Source of the DNA: Streptomyces anulatus
GTDB lineage: Bacteria > Actinomycetota > Actinomycetes > Streptomycetales > Streptomycetaceae
Direction of reading: 5' to 3'
Length of the DNA: 35,723 nucleotides
Assembly (NCBI RefSeq): GCF_000721175.1
Contig: NZ_JOEZ01000049.1
Span: 1-35,723 of the forward strand
This document shows positions 1 through 7,921 of this stretch, piece by piece (the first letter of the stretch is position 1; each line of letters begins with the position of its first letter). The notes under the pieces were generated by a model. It searched no databases. It saw nothing but the letters and a program-made list of their open reading frames with translations, and had not been told where the DNA came from. Both the position numbers and the translations under genes were made by a program.

Positions 1-99
1 AACAAGAACCCCAAGCCGTTCATCTGGACAAAGACCGCCGACGACATCCTCGACACCCTCGCCGCATACTGCACACGAATTAACGACTCAGGACACTAG
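1..99 (+). CDS. IS630-like transposase, C-terminal end (partial)
   Basis: The window opens inside a reading frame of 32 codons ending in TAG at 97-99. It contains KNPKPFIWTK followed by ADDIL and a final RINDSGH. From memory, this matches the C-terminal tail common to IS630-family transposases of Streptomyces, which cut and paste DNA at TA targets using a DDE catalytic domain. The catalytic part would lie upstream of the window, so it cannot be said whether the element is intact. No terminal inverted repeat could be recognised downstream. It lies about 95 bases before a frameshifted gene and marks this end of the window as accessory DNA. Confidence 0.7.
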   Translation, partial: NKNPKPFIWTKTADDILDTLAAYCTRINDSGH

Positions 100-193
100 C
101 CCTGCCCTGAGCACCCCCGCATCCTCACCCGCGTACCCGAGGGCAGCGCCCGGCTACGGCAAACGATCCGCATCCGAACAACTGCCGCCACGC

Positions 194-1260
194 ATGGGTG
201 ACTTCGCCTTACTGCCGACCCGCGAGCGGTACGTCGCCGGGTTCATCGACCGCCTCCCCGACGGCGCGGCCATGAGCGTCAAGACCCTCGCCAAGCAACT
301 ACCGCTCTACGGGCAGCAAGCCATCGGCACCGCCCTGAACAGCCCTGTCCGTCGCCGGGCACCTGCGCCGCGTACGGTGCTCCGTGGGCCAGGGCGGGAC
401 GACCCGATGGGCCTTCCGCACCTTCTGGTCCCGCACCGCACGCGACAACGAGTGGTGGAACACCTACCTCGCCGCCGAGAAGCACCGGGTCAGCGGCGCC
501 GGCAGCCCCGATGTCCTCCCCCAGGAACCGGGCACCGGGTCCACCGCCCCGCCCCCGCCCTGGGTCCCCGCCGAGGAACCCGCCCCCGGGCCCCCTGCGC
601 ACGAGGCGTCACCCGAGTCCGCCCCCGCGTCCCCGCCCGGAAGGGCACCCGAGCCCTCCCCGGCCCCGCCGCCCGGGAAGGCACCCGAGCCCGCCCAGGC
701 TTCCCGACCCCGGCCCGAGGTCGCTCCGCCGAACGCCCCCGCCGGCCCCGTTCACGTACAGCCGCCGAACGCCCCGCCCCCGGAGCCCGGCGACCGCCCC
801 TCCCCCGCCTACCTCGCCCTCGCCGAACTCGGACGCAGGGACCGCCGCATCGCCCTCTCCGCAGCCGACTGCGCCGCGCTCGAACCCCTGGCCACCGCAT
901 GGCTGGACCGAGGCGTCACCACCGACTACCTCATCCACACCCTCACCGCCGGGCTACCCCACCGCGTCGACTCCCCCATCGGCCTCATCCGCCGCCGCCT
1001 CACGGACAAGGTCCCGCCCCAACCACCGGCCGAGCAAGCCCCGTGCCTGCCCGACGCACCCACCCACCGCGTGATGATGGAATGCACCAACTGCCGTGCC
1101 CCCGGCCGCCCCGAAGCCCTCCCCGACGGACTCTGCCGCCCCTGCCGCACCCACCACGCCTCCGGCACCGCCGAGGAGCCCGTCGACACCCGCGACACCC
1201 GCGATGCTCCCGACATCGGCGCATACGTCGCCGATGCGCTCCGAGATGTTCGTGCCGATG
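194..1260 (+). pseudogene. Frameshifted helix-turn-helix / zinc-ribbon protein
   Basis: ATG at 194 starts MGDFALLPTRERYVAGFIDR, the N terminus I associate with a Streptomyces family annotated as MarR-like or helix-turn-helix proteins. The frame is good up to TALN (338-340). One extra base at about 341 then breaks it. In the next frame the expected continuation resumes as ALSVAGHLRRVRC, then RTFWSRTARDNEWW, a Pro-rich linker, and a C-terminal CTNC...CRPC zinc ribbon at about 1083-1152. The end is approximate: the shifted frame has no stop until 2168, deep in antisense of the pilus genes, so the native 3' end seems lost. Leu6 is a TTA codon (209-211), which in Streptomyces needs the bldA tRNA; I saw no other TTA in the window's genes. 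A sequencing error at 341 is the main alternative to true decay. Confidence 0.6.
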
Positions 1261-1430
1261 TCCGAGGCAGCGACCGCACCGATGATCGCCACGACCACCA
1301 GGACGATGCCCAGGTACTCGAACGCCGTCTGTCCCCGGTCCTTCGCCGCGTAGCGCTTCTGGATGCTGCGAACAGCGGTGTCGGCCCAGCCGTTGACGCG
1401 GACTGCGGCCTTCAGGGTGATGTTCGACAT
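954..1430 (-). CDS. flp: Flp/Tad pilin with aberrant C-terminal extension
   Basis: Major pilin candidate of the Tad pilus. ATG at 1430 follows an ideal AGGAGGGG ribosome site (about 1437-1444). The protein begins MSNITLKAAVRVNGWADTAV and has the class III prepilin processing motif RGQTAFEYLG (Gly33/Gln34, Glu38 at +5), then a hydrophobic stretch at about 39-55. Flp pilins are normally only 55-80 residues. Here the pilin-like part ends near residue 66 (SERI), but the frame runs on to a stop at 954, giving 158 residues. The extra 90 or so are Gly/Ala/Val-rich and antisense to the convergent decayed gene, so they probably do not represent a natural pilin tail. The gene is separated from the upstream regulator by a large hairpin and may have its own promoter. 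Confidence 0.75.
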   Translation of the reverse strand: MSNITLKAAVRVNGWADTAVRSIQKRYAAKDRGQTAFEYLGIVLVVVAIIGAVAASDIGTNISERIGDVCADVGSIAGVAGVDGLLGGAGGVVGAAGAAESVGEGFGAAGGTAVGAFHHHAVGGCVGQARGLLGRWLGRDLVREAAADEADGGVDAVG

Positions 1431-1539
1431 GGTGTTCCCCTCCTGGTTCGGCCGACCGGTTGCCGGCCGACTCACACGTTCCTGCGGTGTCGTCCTCGAT
1501 ACCGGCTTCCTCCCGGCCGGTGCCGTTGGCGACGTGAGA

Positions 1540-1545
1540 AACATA
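1540..1545 (-). promoter_or_regulatory. Possible -10 element of the pilin gene
   Basis: On the minus strand the hexamer TATGTT lies about 110 bases before the pilin start, downstream of the hairpin that follows the response regulator. It is the most A/T-rich spot in the 204-base gap 1431-1634. No convincing -35 box is visible 17-18 bases upstream, so this is only a suggestion that the pilin is transcribed separately from the assembly genes. Confidence 0.2.
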
Positions 1546-1566
1546 GGGGGGAATCATCGCTCGCCC

Positions 1567-1616
1567 AGAGGGCCCGTGGGCCCATTCCCGGGCCCAAAAG
1601 GCTTTCTGGGCCCTCT
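1567..1616 (-). terminator. GGGCCC-rich nested hairpin between regulator and pilin genes
   Basis: AGAGGGCCC at 1567-1575 is perfectly complementary to GGGCCCTCT at 1608-1616. The 32-base loop holds two further GGGCCC copies (1578-1583 and 1590-1595) that can pair with each other over a 6-base loop. The structure begins about 19 bases after the response-regulator stop codon, where a terminator or attenuator would sit. It would split the long assembly operon from the pilin gene, which is usually needed in much larger amount. Confidence 0.5.
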
Positions 1617-1634
1617 CGTTGCGCGATCGCTCGG

Positions 1635-2750
1635 TCATGGCTGCCGCCCGGGGTTACGGGGCGCGGTGCCGAGCCAGTGCGCGATGGCCTCGCTGCGGGT
1701 GGCGCTGTGGAGCTTCGTGAAGATGCGGTTGATGTGGTTCTTGACCGTCTTCTCACTGATGAAGCAGGTGGCGGCGATCTGCTGATTACTCATCCCGGAC
1801 GCAATCAGGTCCATGACCTCCACCTCCCTCGAACTCAGCCTGTACTGATGCCTGTTGGGGGTGGGTGCCGACCCCCTGTAGCCAGAAGACTGTCCCACAG
1901 AAGGTTGCAGTTGCGAAAGACCTTCCGAATTTTCGAGGGGGTGTGGCGGTGCGTGCACGGGTACGGGCGGCGTCGTCAGTGCCGATCCCAGGCCTTCGGG
2001 CAGGGGGCCCCTGTGCGGGGCCGTGCCCAGGCGCATGTGGGCCAGCAGGGCGTCGGCGGCCGTGGACGTGAAGTGGGCGCGGCCGTCCTTCGTGTCCTTC
2101 ACCGCGCGGACCAGTTGGTCCGCCGTGAACTCGCCGTGCACCAGGTAGCCGCCCGCGCCCAGGCGTAGCGCCTCGTGGACGATCTCGCTCTCGCGGCTGT
2201 ACGTCAGCATCAGCACGGGCGCGATGCCGACCAGGTGCGGCAGGGCCGAGATGCCGTCCACGCCGGGCATCCGGACGTCGAGCAGGACCACGTCCGGGCG
2301 GTGCTGGTGGGTCTTCTCGTAGGCCTCGCGGCCGTCCGCCGCCTCTGCCACGACCTCGATGTCGGCCCGGCCCGAGAGGAGGACGCCGAGGCCAGCCCGG
2401 ACCACCGGGTTGTCGTCCGCGACCACCACCCGGAGCCGGGCCGGGGCGGGCGCCTCGGGTGCAGGCGGGAAGGGGGACGTGGTGGGCCCTCCGAACGGCG
2501 GGGACGGCGTCGGTGTGGCCGGGGGCTGGATCGCAGTGTGCTGGGGCCCGGCGGGGCCGGGGGCCGGGGGGGGCGGGGGGCGGGGGTGGGCGGGATGGGC
2601 GGCGACGAGTGCTGGGGGGCGGGGTGACGGGCCGCCTTCCCGTAGCGGTTCGGTGCAGGGGAGACATCGTCCGGCATGCTGCGACCTCCTCTCAGGGTCG
2701 GGGTCATGGGTGGGGGGTCGTGACGTTCTCGGGTTCGGGTGCAGGTACAC
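1635..2750 (-). CDS. LuxR-family response regulator of the Tad locus (probable N-terminal frameshift)
   Basis: NarL/FixJ-type two-component regulator, partner of the adjacent kinase. Counting from the only in-frame open start (2750), the receiver domain spans about 106-225, with acidic pair D112/D113, phosphoacceptor D158 in LLDVRMPG and T183. The usual lysine is replaced by His (GYLVHGEF, H205). A LuxR helix-turn-helix follows (YRLSSREVEVMDLIASG...KTVKNHINRIFTKL). The start is doubtful. The best ribosome site (GAGAGGAGGT) precedes an ATG at 2677 in another frame, giving MPDDVSPAPNRYGKAARHPA. That frame would join the receiver frame by a one-base change in the run of G8, G6 and G5 tracts at 2566-2586. 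The true protein therefore probably starts at 2677, with a slipped or mis-sequenced homopolymer. The start at 2750 would overlap the kinase gene by 47 bases. Confidence 0.8.
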   Translation of the reverse strand: MYLHPNPRTSRPPTHDPDPERRSQHAGRCLPCTEPLREGGPSPRPPALVAAHPAHPRPPPPPAPGPAGPQHTAIQPPATPTPSPPFGGPTTSPFPPAPEAPAPARLRVVVADDNPVVRAGLGVLLSGRADIEVVAEAADGREAYEKTHQHRPDVVLLDVRMPGVDGISALPHLVGIAPVLMLTYSRESEIVHEALRLGAGGYLVHGEFTADQLVRAVKDTKDGRAHFTSTAADALLAHMRLGTAPHRGPLPEGLGSALTTPPVPVHAPPHPLENSEGLSQLQPSVGQSSGYRGSAPTPNRHQYRLSSREVEVMDLIASGMSNQQIAATCFISEKTVKNHINRIFTKLHSATRSEAIAHWLGTAPRNPGRQP

Positions 2751-4140
2751 GTGCGGGTGCAGACGACGGCAGCGGCGCGTGGGAGAGCGCGGGTGACAGC
2801 GCGGGCGCGGGCAGGGGCGTCGGCGCGGCGTTCTCCTCGGCGGCCGTACTCGTCAGCGCCGCCAGGGGGAGCTCCACCCGCACCTCCGTGCCCTTCTCCG
2901 CATCGCCCCGGCCGATCCGGATGCGGGCCCCGATGGACGCGGCCCGCTCCACCATGCCGACCAGGCCGAAGTGGCCGGCCCTGCGGAGGGTGTCGAGCGT
3001 CGTTCCGGCGGGCAGGCCGCGCCCGTCGTCGTACACGCTGACGCGGAGCATGCCGCCCTTCACGCCCGCGAGGACGATCAGGTACGAGGGGTCCGCGTGG
3101 CGGTGGGCGTTCTCCAGGGCCTCGGAGGCGACGGTGAGGAGTTGTCGGGCCACCGCCTGCGGGACCGGTGGGATCGGGGTCTCCTCGGCGAGGCGGCGGA
3201 ACGTGGCCGTGATCGGGTGACGGGCGGTGAAGTCCTCGGCCTGGGCCGCCAGTTCCGCGACCAGGTCGACGCCGCCTTCCAGGCCCTGTTCCCGGCGGAG
3301 GTCGGTGAGCAGTTCCCGGGACTCGGCGGCGGCCCGGCGGGCGGCGCGGGCGACCAGTTCCGCCTGGAGTTTCACCGTGGGCGGGTCCATCCGGCCCGCC
3401 GAGCACGCCAGGCCGTCGGCGGCCAGCGCCAGGCCGTGCAGGGTCTTGGCGACCGAGTCGTGCATCTCCCGGGCCAGGCGGGTGCGTTCGCCCTCCACCG
3501 CCTCGCTCACCGCCAGTCGTGCCCGGGTCTCGGTGAGCGCCTGCGTCGCCGTCCCGAAGCGCAGCAGCAGGTTGCGCAGGGTGACCCCGACCGCCCCGGC
3601 GATCACGCAGAAGCCGGGCAGGAGGAGGGCCGTCCCCCCGCCGCCCTCCAGCTTCGGGACGCTCGCGTACACGCCGAAGACGATGACCACCTGGAGCGCC
3701 GCGAAGACCGCCGCGCCGCGCCAGCCGTGGACCAGACCCGCCAGCAGCGGGGTGCAGACGGTGACGTACGCCAGCGTCGACTCGGGGGTCGCCGTGATCA
3801 GCAGCAGCGCACCGAAGAACACGTCGACGGCCAGGAGCCAGGGGTGGCGCAGGAGCACCGGGCCGAACCGCTCCCAGTCCCGGAACAGGACGTACGAGCC
3901 CATGAACGTGACCAGGATCGCCGAGCCGATGAACCACGTGGGCAGGCCGGGGGCGGTGTGGCTGATGGCGTACGGGGTCGCTATCGCGATCATCGCCAGG
4001 CGGAATCCGAAGACCTGGCGGCACATCGCCTGGAGCGCGTTGACCTGGATGGCGAAGGCCGGGCGGGCCGGGGTGCCGGTGTGCGCGCGGGTCAGGTCCG
4101 CGGTCAGGCCGGGCTGCGCACCGCTGAGCTGGTATGCCAT
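2704..4140 (-). CDS. Sensor histidine kinase of the Tad locus
   Basis: Membrane sensor kinase of the NarX/DegS-like (HisKA_3) type, 478 residues. ATG at 4140 (MAYQLSGAQPG) is chosen because GGAGGTGA lies just upstream; the frame is open to 4257 but lacks such a site. Hydrophobic segments at about 47-60, 68-85, 101-117, 122-140, 144-160 and 170-190 suggest a six-helix membrane sensor with little extracellular loop. The dimerisation/phosphoacceptor helix has EMHDSVAKTLHG (H227). The ATPase domain has N344 (EALENAHRHA), DDGRGLP (371-377) and GLVGM (392-396). The Pro/Ala-rich tail after about 430 is low complexity. It lies between tadC and the response regulator on the same strand, so it is probably co-transcribed and controls pilus expression; the signal is unknown. 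Confidence 0.9.
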   Translation of the reverse strand: MAYQLSGAQPGLTADLTRAHTGTPARPAFAIQVNALQAMCRQVFGFRLAMIAIATPYAISHTAPGLPTWFIGSAILVTFMGSYVLFRDWERFGPVLLRHPWLLAVDVFFGALLLITATPESTLAYVTVCTPLLAGLVHGWRGAAVFAALQVVIVFGVYASVPKLEGGGGTALLLPGFCVIAGAVGVTLRNLLLRFGTATQALTETRARLAVSEAVEGERTRLAREMHDSVAKTLHGLALAADGLACSAGRMDPPTVKLQAELVARAARRAAAESRELLTDLRREQGLEGGVDLVAELAAQAEDFTARHPITATFRRLAEETPIPPVPQAVARQLLTVASEALENAHRHADPSYLIVLAGVKGGMLRVSVYDDGRGLPAGTTLDTLRRAGHFGLVGMVERAASIGARIRIGRGDAEKGTEVRVELPLAALTSTAAEENAAPTPLPAPALSPALSHAPLPSSAPARVPAPEPENVTTPHP

Positions 4141-4274
4141 GCGCCTGTCACCTCCGTTCGCCCCGTGATCCCGTACTTGCCCCGTACTGCTCGTGCTCCG
4201 TACCGCCGGCCGATGCGGCAGGCGTGGTGTTCCGGAACGTAGGTGTTCCGTCCCCATCCCGCCCGTTGTTCATG

Positions 4275-5162
4275 TCACCCGCCCGTGAGGGACCCGAGGT
4301 CGACGTCTGCTCCGTACACGAATCCGACCGTGAGAAGAAGGAGAGTGCCGGGGAGAAGGAACGTGGTCACCGCGAACGTGGCCTTCGGAACCGCCTTGGC
4401 CGCCTTGCGACGGGCGTTCTGGGCGTCGGTGCGGCGCATGTCGTTGGCGATCTGGATCAGTGTCTCGACGATCGGAGCGCCCAGTTCCTCGCCCTGCTGG
4501 AGCGTCGTGACGAACATGGCGACCTGTTCGGAGTCGTTGCGTCTGCGCAGTTCCTCGAAGGCCTGGCGGCGGCTGACGCCCATGTCCATCTGCCGCAGGG
4601 TGATGCGCAGTTCGTCGGACCACGGGCCCTCGTACTTCTCCGCGACCCGGTCCAGCGCCTGCCGGAAGCCGAGCCCGGCGGAGACGACGACGGCCAGGAC
4701 GTCGAGGAAGTCCGGCAGGGTGCGTTCGATGTGCTCGCGGCGCACCCGGATCGCCGACCAGATCCCGGCCTCCACCCAGAAGAGGCCGAAGGCGATCATC
4801 AGGAGGGCCAGGAACAGCTGGCCGCGCAGGAGCATGGAGAACGCGCCGAGGAGGCCCAGTGCGCCGTAGACCGCGCGGCGGGCCGCGTAACGGTCGATGG
4901 TGAGGCCGCCGGGGTTGCCCGCCAGGTCGATCTGGCGGCGCTTCTTGTTGACGGCCTTGGGGCCCATCATCCGCAGCACCATGGGGGCCCAGCGGATGCC
5001 GAGGCGGTCGATGCCGGAGCCGACCGCGCCGGTGCGGGAGGAGCCGGATTCCAGTGCCACGGCAAGGTCGCCGGGGAGTTTGGCATCGGCCCGGTACATC
5101 CGGATGCCGTGGATGGCCCCGTAGACGGCGAGGCCGACGACCAGCGCTAGCAGCAGGTCCAT
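4275..5162 (-). CDS. tadC: Tad pilus inner-membrane platform protein TadC
   Basis: Second of the two GspF-like platform proteins of the Tad apparatus, 295 residues. Hydrophobic segments lie at about 2-20, 98-112, 115-133 and 260-282. The type II secretion F domain begins around 150 (LPDFLDVLAVVVSAGLGFRQ) and contains the typical GEELGAPIVETL helix. The length and the N-terminal anchor fit TadC. It starts about 20 bases after tadB on the same strand. TadB and TadC together form the membrane base on which the TadA ATPase drives pilin extraction and assembly. Confidence 0.9.
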   Translation of the reverse strand: MDLLLALVVGLAVYGAIHGIRMYRADAKLPGDLAVALESGSSRTGAVGSGIDRLGIRWAPMVLRMMGPKAVNKKRRQIDLAGNPGGLTIDRYAARRAVYGALGLLGAFSMLLRGQLFLALLMIAFGLFWVEAGIWSAIRVRREHIERTLPDFLDVLAVVVSAGLGFRQALDRVAEKYEGPWSDELRITLRQMDMGVSRRQAFEELRRRNDSEQVAMFVTTLQQGEELGAPIVETLIQIANDMRRTDAQNARRKAAKAVPKATFAVTTFLLPGTLLLLTVGFVYGADVDLGSLTGG

Positions 5163-5183
5163 GGCGGTTCTTCTCCCAGCTCG

Positions 5184-6128
5184 TCAGACGTCGATACGGG
5201 ACAGGCGGCGGATGACCACGAAGCCGACGGCGTACAGGGCGATGGCCACGACCACCGCCGCCTGGCCGATGAACGCCCCGGTCATCCGGTCCAGCGCGCC
5301 CGGCATGACCGCGTTCATCAGGAGCATCGCGCCGATGCCGAAGGCCGGTACGGCGTAGGCGGTGACGGTGACCTGCGAGAGCTGGGTCTTGACCTCGCGG
5401 CGGGTCTCCTTGCGCTCCTCCAGCGTCTCGGTGAGGTTGCGCAGCGAGCTGACGACCGTACCGCCGGCCCGGTTGGAGAGGACCAGCGTCGTCACCAGGA
5501 CGACCAGTTCGCGGGACGGCAACCGGTCCGTGAGCTCGCTCAGCGCGTCCTCCAACGGCTCTCCCACAGCGAGCCGCCGGGCGACCCGGGCCAGTTCCTC
5601 GCCGGCCGGGTCCTCCAGTTCCTCGGCGGCCATGGACAGCGAGGTGCGCAGGGCCAGGCCCGCCTGGGTGGCGTTGGCGAGGATGCGGGAGAGCTCGGGG
5701 AGCTGGTTGATGAAGCGCTCGGTGCGCTTGACCCGCTGCCAGTTGAGGAACGCGTTGGTGCCCCAGAGGCCGATCAGGGCGGCGACCGGGCCGAAGAACG
5801 CGGCGAGAATGGAGGAGGCGAGCATCCAGAGTCCCGCCATCGCGACGAGCGCGTAGACGAGGAACTCGCCGGGCGTGATGTCCATGCCGGTCGCGGCGAG
5901 TTTCAGCTCCAGCTTCCGGCCGAGCGCGGTGGCGCGCAGCCGGCGGTCCAGGCCCCTGAAGCGGCGGACACGGCCGGTCTCGGGGATCTGTCCGACGTGC
6001 GAGAGCCGCTCGACGAGGGCGTCGCGGTCGGCCTTGCCGCCGGAGTAGGCGTACAGGCCCATCACGCCGAGCACGCAGCACAGCAGCGTGACGCCGACGG
6101 TGACCAGGGGGAGGTTGACGTTGTCCAT
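5184..6128 (-). CDS. tadB: Tad pilus inner-membrane platform protein TadB
   Basis: First GspF-like platform protein, 314 residues. There is an N-terminal membrane segment (about 7-28), a hydrophobic pair at about 90-125, the T2SSF domain from about 140 (INQLPELSRILANATQAGLA) to 265, and C-terminal membrane helices ending in a short basic tail (RRLSRIDV). It begins about 10 bases after tadA ends, consistent with one transcript. It is assigned TadB rather than TadC by gene order (ATPase, then TadB, then TadC). Confidence 0.9.
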   Translation of the reverse strand: MDNVNLPLVTVGVTLLCCVLGVMGLYAYSGGKADRDALVERLSHVGQIPETGRVRRFRGLDRRLRATALGRKLELKLAATGMDITPGEFLVYALVAMAGLWMLASSILAAFFGPVAALIGLWGTNAFLNWQRVKRTERFINQLPELSRILANATQAGLALRTSLSMAAEELEDPAGEELARVARRLAVGEPLEDALSELTDRLPSRELVVLVTTLVLSNRAGGTVVSSLRNLTETLEERKETRREVKTQLSQVTVTAYAVPAFGIGAMLLMNAVMPGALDRMTGAFIGQAAVVVAIALYAVGFVVIRRLSRIDV

Positions 6129-6138
6129 GGCTCGGTAC

Positions 6139-7476
6139 CTAGTTGGCCTCTCGGGTGGCGAGCTGCTCGGCGGACTGGGCGACGCCGAACGCCTGCGGAA
6201 TGGGCTGACTGGCCAGGTAGAGGCGCTCGGCGAGCCTCCGGGGCAGCGGGAGGTACCGGAAGTCGCCGTGGATGCGGCCGTCCGCCGACATCGGCTGCGC
6301 GTCGAACCGCGCCACGGTCACGATGCGGTACGGGTCGCGGCCGTGCGAGTCCAGGACCGCGATCTCGGTGATCTTCCTGGCCCCGTCGGCGTGCCGTGTG
6401 AGCTGGACGATCACGTCGACGGCGCTGTTGATCTGGTCGTGCAGCGCCTCGAAGGGGATCTCGACCTCCGACATGGAGGCGAGGGTCTGCAGACGCATCA
6501 GCGCGTCCTCGGCGCTGTTGGCGTGGACGGTTGCCAGCGAGCCGTCGTGACCGGTGGACATCGCCTGGAGCATGTCGAGCGACTCGCCGCCTCGGACCTC
6601 ACCGACGACGATGCGGTCCGGGCGCATACGCAGCGAGTTGCGGACCAGGTCGCGGATGGTGATCTCGCCCTTGCCCTCGACGTTCGCCGGACGGGACTCC
6701 AGCCGGATCACATGGCTCTGCTGGAGCTGGAGTTCGGCGGAGTCCTCGATGGTGACGATGCGCTCGGCGTTCGGGATCAGTCCGGAGAGCGCGTTGAGGA
6801 GGGTCGTCTTGCCGGTGCCGGTGGCGCCCGAGACGATGACGTTGAGCTTGGCCTGGACGAGGCCGGCGAGCAGCACCAGCATCTGTTCGTCCAGCGAGCC
6901 GAAGCCGATCATCTCCTGGAGCGTGAAGGAGCGCGGGAAGCGGCGGATGGTGAGGGTCGCGCCGGTCAGCGACAGCGGCGGGATGATCACGTTGACACGT
7001 TCACCGCTGGGCAGGCGGGCGTCGACCATCGGGTTGGACTCGTCGACGCGGCGGTTGACGGTCGACACGATCCGCTCGATGGTCTGCATCAGCTGCTCGT
7101 GGGAGCCGAAGCGCATCGGGAGCTGTTCGACCTTGCCGTTGCGCTCGACGAAGATCTGGTCGGGGCCGTTGACCATGATCTCGGTGATGGACGCGTCCTC
7201 CAGGAGCGGTTCCAGGATGCCGAGGCCGAGCGCCTCGTCGACGACGCGGCGGATCAGCTGTGAGCGCTCCATGGTGGACAGGACCGGGCCCTCGCGGCTG
7301 ATGATGTGGCCGAGGACGCGTTCCAGCCGGGCCCGCCGGTCGGCGGCGGCCAGCGAGGACATCTCCGCGAGGTCGATCTCCTCCAACAGCTTGGCCCGGT
7401 AGGTGGCCACCATGTGGCCGTCCTCCCGTGCCCCGCCCTGCTCCTCCGGAGCGGTCATGCGTGCCCGCAGGCTCAT
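6139..7476 (-). CDS. tadA: Tad pilus assembly ATPase TadA (CpaF family)
   Basis: Secretion ATPase powering Flp pilus assembly, 445 residues. Walker A GATGTGKTT at 217-225, Asp box IEDSAEL near 243-249, Walker B RIVVGEVRG at 288-296, and the His box TGHDGSLATVHANS at 308-321 are all intact, so the enzyme should be active. The N-terminal part (about 65-200) is the usual CpaF domain with SITEIMVNGPDQIF. The ATG at 7476 has a GAGGAGAG ribosome site. It sits between the pseudopilin genes and the platform genes, as in other actinobacterial Tad loci. Confidence 0.95.
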   Translation of the reverse strand: MSLRARMTAPEEQGGAREDGHMVATYRAKLLEEIDLAEMSSLAAADRRARLERVLGHIISREGPVLSTMERSQLIRRVVDEALGLGILEPLLEDASITEIMVNGPDQIFVERNGKVEQLPMRFGSHEQLMQTIERIVSTVNRRVDESNPMVDARLPSGERVNVIIPPLSLTGATLTIRRFPRSFTLQEMIGFGSLDEQMLVLLAGLVQAKLNVIVSGATGTGKTTLLNALSGLIPNAERIVTIEDSAELQLQQSHVIRLESRPANVEGKGEITIRDLVRNSLRMRPDRIVVGEVRGGESLDMLQAMSTGHDGSLATVHANSAEDALMRLQTLASMSEVEIPFEALHDQINSAVDVIVQLTRHADGARKITEIAVLDSHGRDPYRIVTVARFDAQPMSADGRIHGDFRYLPLPRRLAERLYLASQPIPQAFGVAQSAEQLATREAN

Positions 7477-7522
7477 CGGCGTAACTCTCCTCGTCGGGGT
7501 CGGAATCTCGGGCAGATCTGGG

Positions 7523-7921
7523 TCAGAAGCCGATGCGGGACTTCTCGTTGGGCATGGTCGTGCTCCGCTCGGCCCACCAGTCGTCCAGCCCCGGCACGAC
7601 GGAGGGCACCTTGACCCGGACCGTCACCGTGATGTCCCGTCCGCCGCGCTGGTGGTAACGGAATCCGCCGTCCTCCACCCAGTCGCTCACGGCGTCGCGG
7701 GCGTTGGACTGACCGCTGCCCCGGGCGTCCACGCTGGCTGCCGTGCGGGCTCCGGCGCGGGCCGCGGTGCCCGCCTGGTTGGCGACGTACGCGGCCAGGC
7801 CGAGCTGGATGGCCGCCATCGCGAAGAGGAGCAGCAGGGGGAGGAAGCCCAGGTACTCCATGGCGACCTGGCCCCGGTCCCGGTCCCTGTTCCGGTCGTC
7901 CCGGTACGGACGCGTCGTCAT
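7523..7921 (-). CDS. tadE: TadE-like minor pseudopilin
   Basis: Small membrane protein, 132 residues, with the class III prepilin-like motif RGQVAMEYLG (Gly17/Gln18, Glu22 at +5), a hydrophobic helix at about 23-45, and an extracytoplasmic domain carrying VTVRVKVPSVVPGLD. TadE proteins are thought to be processed by the same peptidase as the Flp pilin. The gene overlaps the preceding tadF-like gene by four bases (ATGA), which implies translational coupling. Which of the two pseudopilins should be called TadE or TadF is only a convention here. Confidence 0.85.
   Translation of the reverse strand: MTTRPYRDDRNRDRDRGQVAMEYLGFLPLLLLFAMAAIQLGLAAYVANQAGTAARAGARTAASVDARGSGQSNARDAVSDWVEDGGFRYHQRGGRDITVTVRVKVPSVVPGLDDWWAERSTTMPNEKSRIGF

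Noticed and set aside
2210..4024. A 604-codon minus-strand frame overlapping the kinase and regulator genes
   Set aside because: Only its last part, after ATG 2677, has a good ribosome site and matters as the likely true start of the response regulator; the rest is shadow of the kinase.
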